Source of the DNA: QNFN01 sp964195335
Lineage (GTDB): Bacteria > Pseudomonadota > Gammaproteobacteria > QNFN01
Assembly (NCBI GenBank): GCA_964195335.1
Contig: CAXMPC010000095.1
Location: 1-7,896 of the forward strand
Direction: 5' to 3'
Length of the DNA: 7,896 bases
This document shows, piece after piece, positions 6,311-7,896 of the stretch. The translations under genes and the position numbers were made by a program. The notes under the pieces were generated by a model. It saw only the letters and a program-made list of their open reading frames with translations. It did no database searches and had not been told where the DNA came from. Positions within the stretch are counted from its first letter, which is position 1; every line of letters starts with the position of its first letter.

Positions 6311-7138
6311 ATGGAGCGGCGTAAACGGCTCAACCTCTGGCTGCTGGCCGGTATCGCCTTGGCCGGCTGGCTGATCTGGCACGATGTCGCACAGCCGCCA
6401 CCGGCACCGGCCATTGAACATGTCACCACGCTCGATCCGGCGGCCGTGACCCGGGTCGGAATCGAGCGCCGTGACGGCCAGCGGTTGCTGCTCGAACGGG
6501 CCAAGGAGCGCTGGTGGCTGCTTTACGGTGACTTGCGCCTTGCGGCCGATAGCACGCGGGTCGGCGAGATCCTGCGCCTGGCCGATGCTCAGGCTGAGGC
6601 CAGCTATGATCTCGCCGGGGTCGATCCCGGTGACTACGGACTGCAACCGCCGCGAGCCGTGGTGACGATCGACGGCGTCGCCCTGCGAATCGGGGCGCAG
6701 GAGCCGTTGCGCTACCGCCGCTACGTCGCGACCGGCAGCCGACTCCACCTCATCGCGGACACCGCCTACGTCCACCTCGGGGCGGACTGGATCGATTTCG
6801 TCGACCCGTCACCATTCGCCGGACTGCCCGAACCCAGCGCGCTGGCAGGACCTGGCTGGCGCCTGGTTCATGTTGATAAAGAAGGGTGGCGGGGTGATCC
6901 GGCCTGGCCCGGGGCAGAAGAGGTCGCCACGGCCTGGCTCGGCCTGGTCGCTGACAGGGTTCGGCCGGCCGATACGCCCGCGATTGGAGTGACTACCCTG
7001 CGCCTGGATTTCCCCGATGGCCAGGTTCGGGAGCTCGATGCCTGGCGTGACGGTGCTTTGTTGTGGCTTGCCTGGCGGGGAGCTTCGGTACGGTTCGGGA
7101 TCCCGCAGGAGTGGGCGGCTGACCTGGGTCTCGAGTGA
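6311..7138 (+). CDS. DUF4340-domain membrane-anchored protein
   Basis: A 275-residue protein with a basic start (MERRKRLN) and a single hydrophobic segment near residues 8-23, followed by a Pro-rich linker (QPPPAPA). It looks like an N-terminally anchored periplasmic protein. The DUF4340-like part includes VGIERRDGQRLLLERAKERW (49-68), a DPGDYGLQPPRAVVTIDG stretch (105-122), RYVATGSRLHLI (137-148) and DFVDPSPF (162-169). DUF4340 proteins commonly follow GldG-like genes and are thought to act with them; no enzymatic function is established. Only one base separates its ATG from the GldG stop. No Shine-Dalgarno sequence is evident at the right distance, so translation probably depends on ribosomes finishing the previous gene. 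Assignment rests on position plus family-like patterns and is less firm than for its neighbours. Confidence 0.78.
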   Translation: MERRKRLNLWLLAGIALAGWLIWHDVAQPPPAPAIEHVTTLDPAAVTRVGIERRDGQRLLLERAKERWWLLYGDLRLAADSTRVGEILRLADAQAEASYDLAGVDPGDYGLQPPRAVVTIDGVALRIGAQEPLRYRRYVATGSRLHLIADTAYVHLGADWIDFVDPSPFAGLPEPSALAGPGWRLVHVDKEGWRGDPAWPGAEEVATAWLGLVADRVRPADTPAIGVTTLRLDFPDGQVRELDAWRDGALLWLAWRGASVRFGIPQEWAADLGLE

Positions 7139-7896
7139 TGCCGGAGCTGCCGGAGGTCGAGACCACACGACGCGGTATTGCCCCGGAGCTGGAAGGATGC
7201 AGGATCACCGGCCTGGACGTTCGCCAGCCGCGCCTGCGCTGGCCGGTGCCCGTGGCGCGGATGCGCAGGGAGTTGGTAGGGCAGGAGGTTTATGCAGTCG
7301 AGCGACGGGCGAAGTACCTGCTGCTGCGCACCGCAGCCGGCACGGCGCTGGTTCACTTGGGTATGTCGGGAAGCCTGCGGTTGGTGCCGGCCGACACCCC
7401 GCCAGGGACACATGACCACGCCGACATACTGCTCGATGATGACCGCTGCCTGCGCCTGCGCGATCCACGTCGCTTCGGTGCGCTGCTCTGGACCCGGCGT
7501 GATCCGCTGCGTCACCCCCTGCTACGGGACCTTGGCCCGGAACCGTTCGACGCGGCATTCGACGGTGACTATCTGCGGGCGCGTGCGCTTGGCCGGCGGA
7601 TGGCGGTCAAACCGTTCCTGATGGACGGGCGGGTCGTCGTCGGGGTGGGGAACATCTACGCCAGCGAGGCCCTGTTCCGTGCCGGCATCGACCCGCGCCG
7701 GGCGGCTGGTAGGGTCTCGCCCGGCCGTTACGCGCGTTTGGTGGTCGCGATCCAGGAGGTGTTGGCGGAGGCGATCGAGGCCGGTGGGACGACGTTAAGG
7801 GACTTTACCGGCAGCCACGGCGAGGCCGGCTGGTTCCATGTCCGTCTGGCAGTCTACGGTCGGGACGGGCAGTCTTGCCCGGTGTGCGGCGGACCG
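7138..7896 (+). CDS. mutM: Formamidopyrimidine-DNA glycosylase (Fpg/MutM), 3' truncated
   Basis: The first 253 residues of an enzyme of about 270. It removes 8-oxoguanine and formamidopyrimidines opposite C and nicks the abasic site (base excision repair, cytoplasm). The start MPELPEVE is invariant: after Met removal Pro becomes the N-terminal Schiff-base nucleophile, with the adjacent Glu as acid. Other landmarks are the lysine in RRAKYLLL (residue 59), HLGMSGSLR with the void-filling Met 76, DPRRFG with Arg 111 and Phe 113, VGVGNIYASEALF with Asn 172 (170-181), and GGTTLRDF (216-223). The zinc finger begins with CPVCG (Cys 247, Cys 250); its second Cys pair and conserved Arg lie past the edge. 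All catalytic residues in view are intact. The start overlaps the DUF4340 stop by one base (TGATG), so it is probably translationally coupled to the transporter operon. Confidence 0.97.
   Translation, partial: MPELPEVETTRRGIAPELEGCRITGLDVRQPRLRWPVPVARMRRELVGQEVYAVERRAKYLLLRTAAGTALVHLGMSGSLRLVPADTPPGTHDHADILLDDDRCLRLRDPRRFGALLWTRRDPLRHPLLRDLGPEPFDAAFDGDYLRARALGRRMAVKPFLMDGRVVVGVGNIYASEALFRAGIDPRRAAGRVSPGRYARLVVAIQEVLAEAIEAGGTTLRDFTGSHGEAGWFHVRLAVYGRDGQSCPVCGGP

Noticed and set aside
1..7896. CRISPR arrays, tRNA or rRNA genes, insertion sequences, integrases
   Set aside because: No spaced direct repeats, cloverleaf-like segments, transposase-like proteins or terminal inverted repeats were seen. 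The region looks like ordinary chromosomal operons.

Overview
The window is GC-rich by eye and densely coded. All seven recognisable genes are on the + strand, most separated by short gaps or by overlaps of a few bases. The gene content fits a GC-rich proteobacterium, most likely a gammaproteobacterium. The reasons are a GldA/F/G-like ABC cluster with a DUF4340 gene running straight into mutM, and a Liv-type ABC transporter linked to a phenylacetate-CoA-ligase-like protein. This placement rests on family knowledge, not on a search.

Region 1 (1-3118) is the 3' part of an uptake operon. It holds the C-terminal part of a periplasmic substrate-binding protein of the branched-chain amino acid (LivK/Peripla_BP_6) type, then a LivF-type ATPase with a TTG start and a long basic C-terminal tail, then a PaaK-like adenylate-forming protein. 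The expected partners (LivG ATPase, LivH and LivM permeases, the start of the binding protein) are not in the window and probably lie upstream. The likely theme is import of an organic acid, possibly aromatic, coupled to its activation as a CoA thioester. The ligase's ATP-binding loop is strongly altered, so its activity is uncertain.

Region 2 (3119-3272) is the only sizeable non-coding gap. It holds a strong palindrome just after the ligase gene and two further stem-loops, the last of which overlaps the probable ribosome binding site of the next gene. No convincing promoter was seen there.

Region 3 (3273-7896) is a tightly coupled operon: ABC-2-type ATPase, ABC-2-type permease, a GldG-like membrane-anchored auxiliary protein, a DUF4340 membrane-anchored protein, and mutM (DNA-formamidopyrimidine glycosylase, cut by the window edge within its zinc finger). 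Junctions are a 4-base overlap, a 4-base overlap, a 1-base gap and a 1-base overlap, which suggests translational coupling. The transporter cluster is a known but poorly characterised envelope system. Its coupling to a DNA repair gene is the main point of interest here.

No tRNA, rRNA, CRISPR array, insertion sequence or other mobile element was seen. The most novel candidate signals are an in-phase A_AAA_AAA heptamer followed by a stem-loop near the end of the LivF gene, the structured leader before the second operon, and a G7 tract at the permease/GldG junction.
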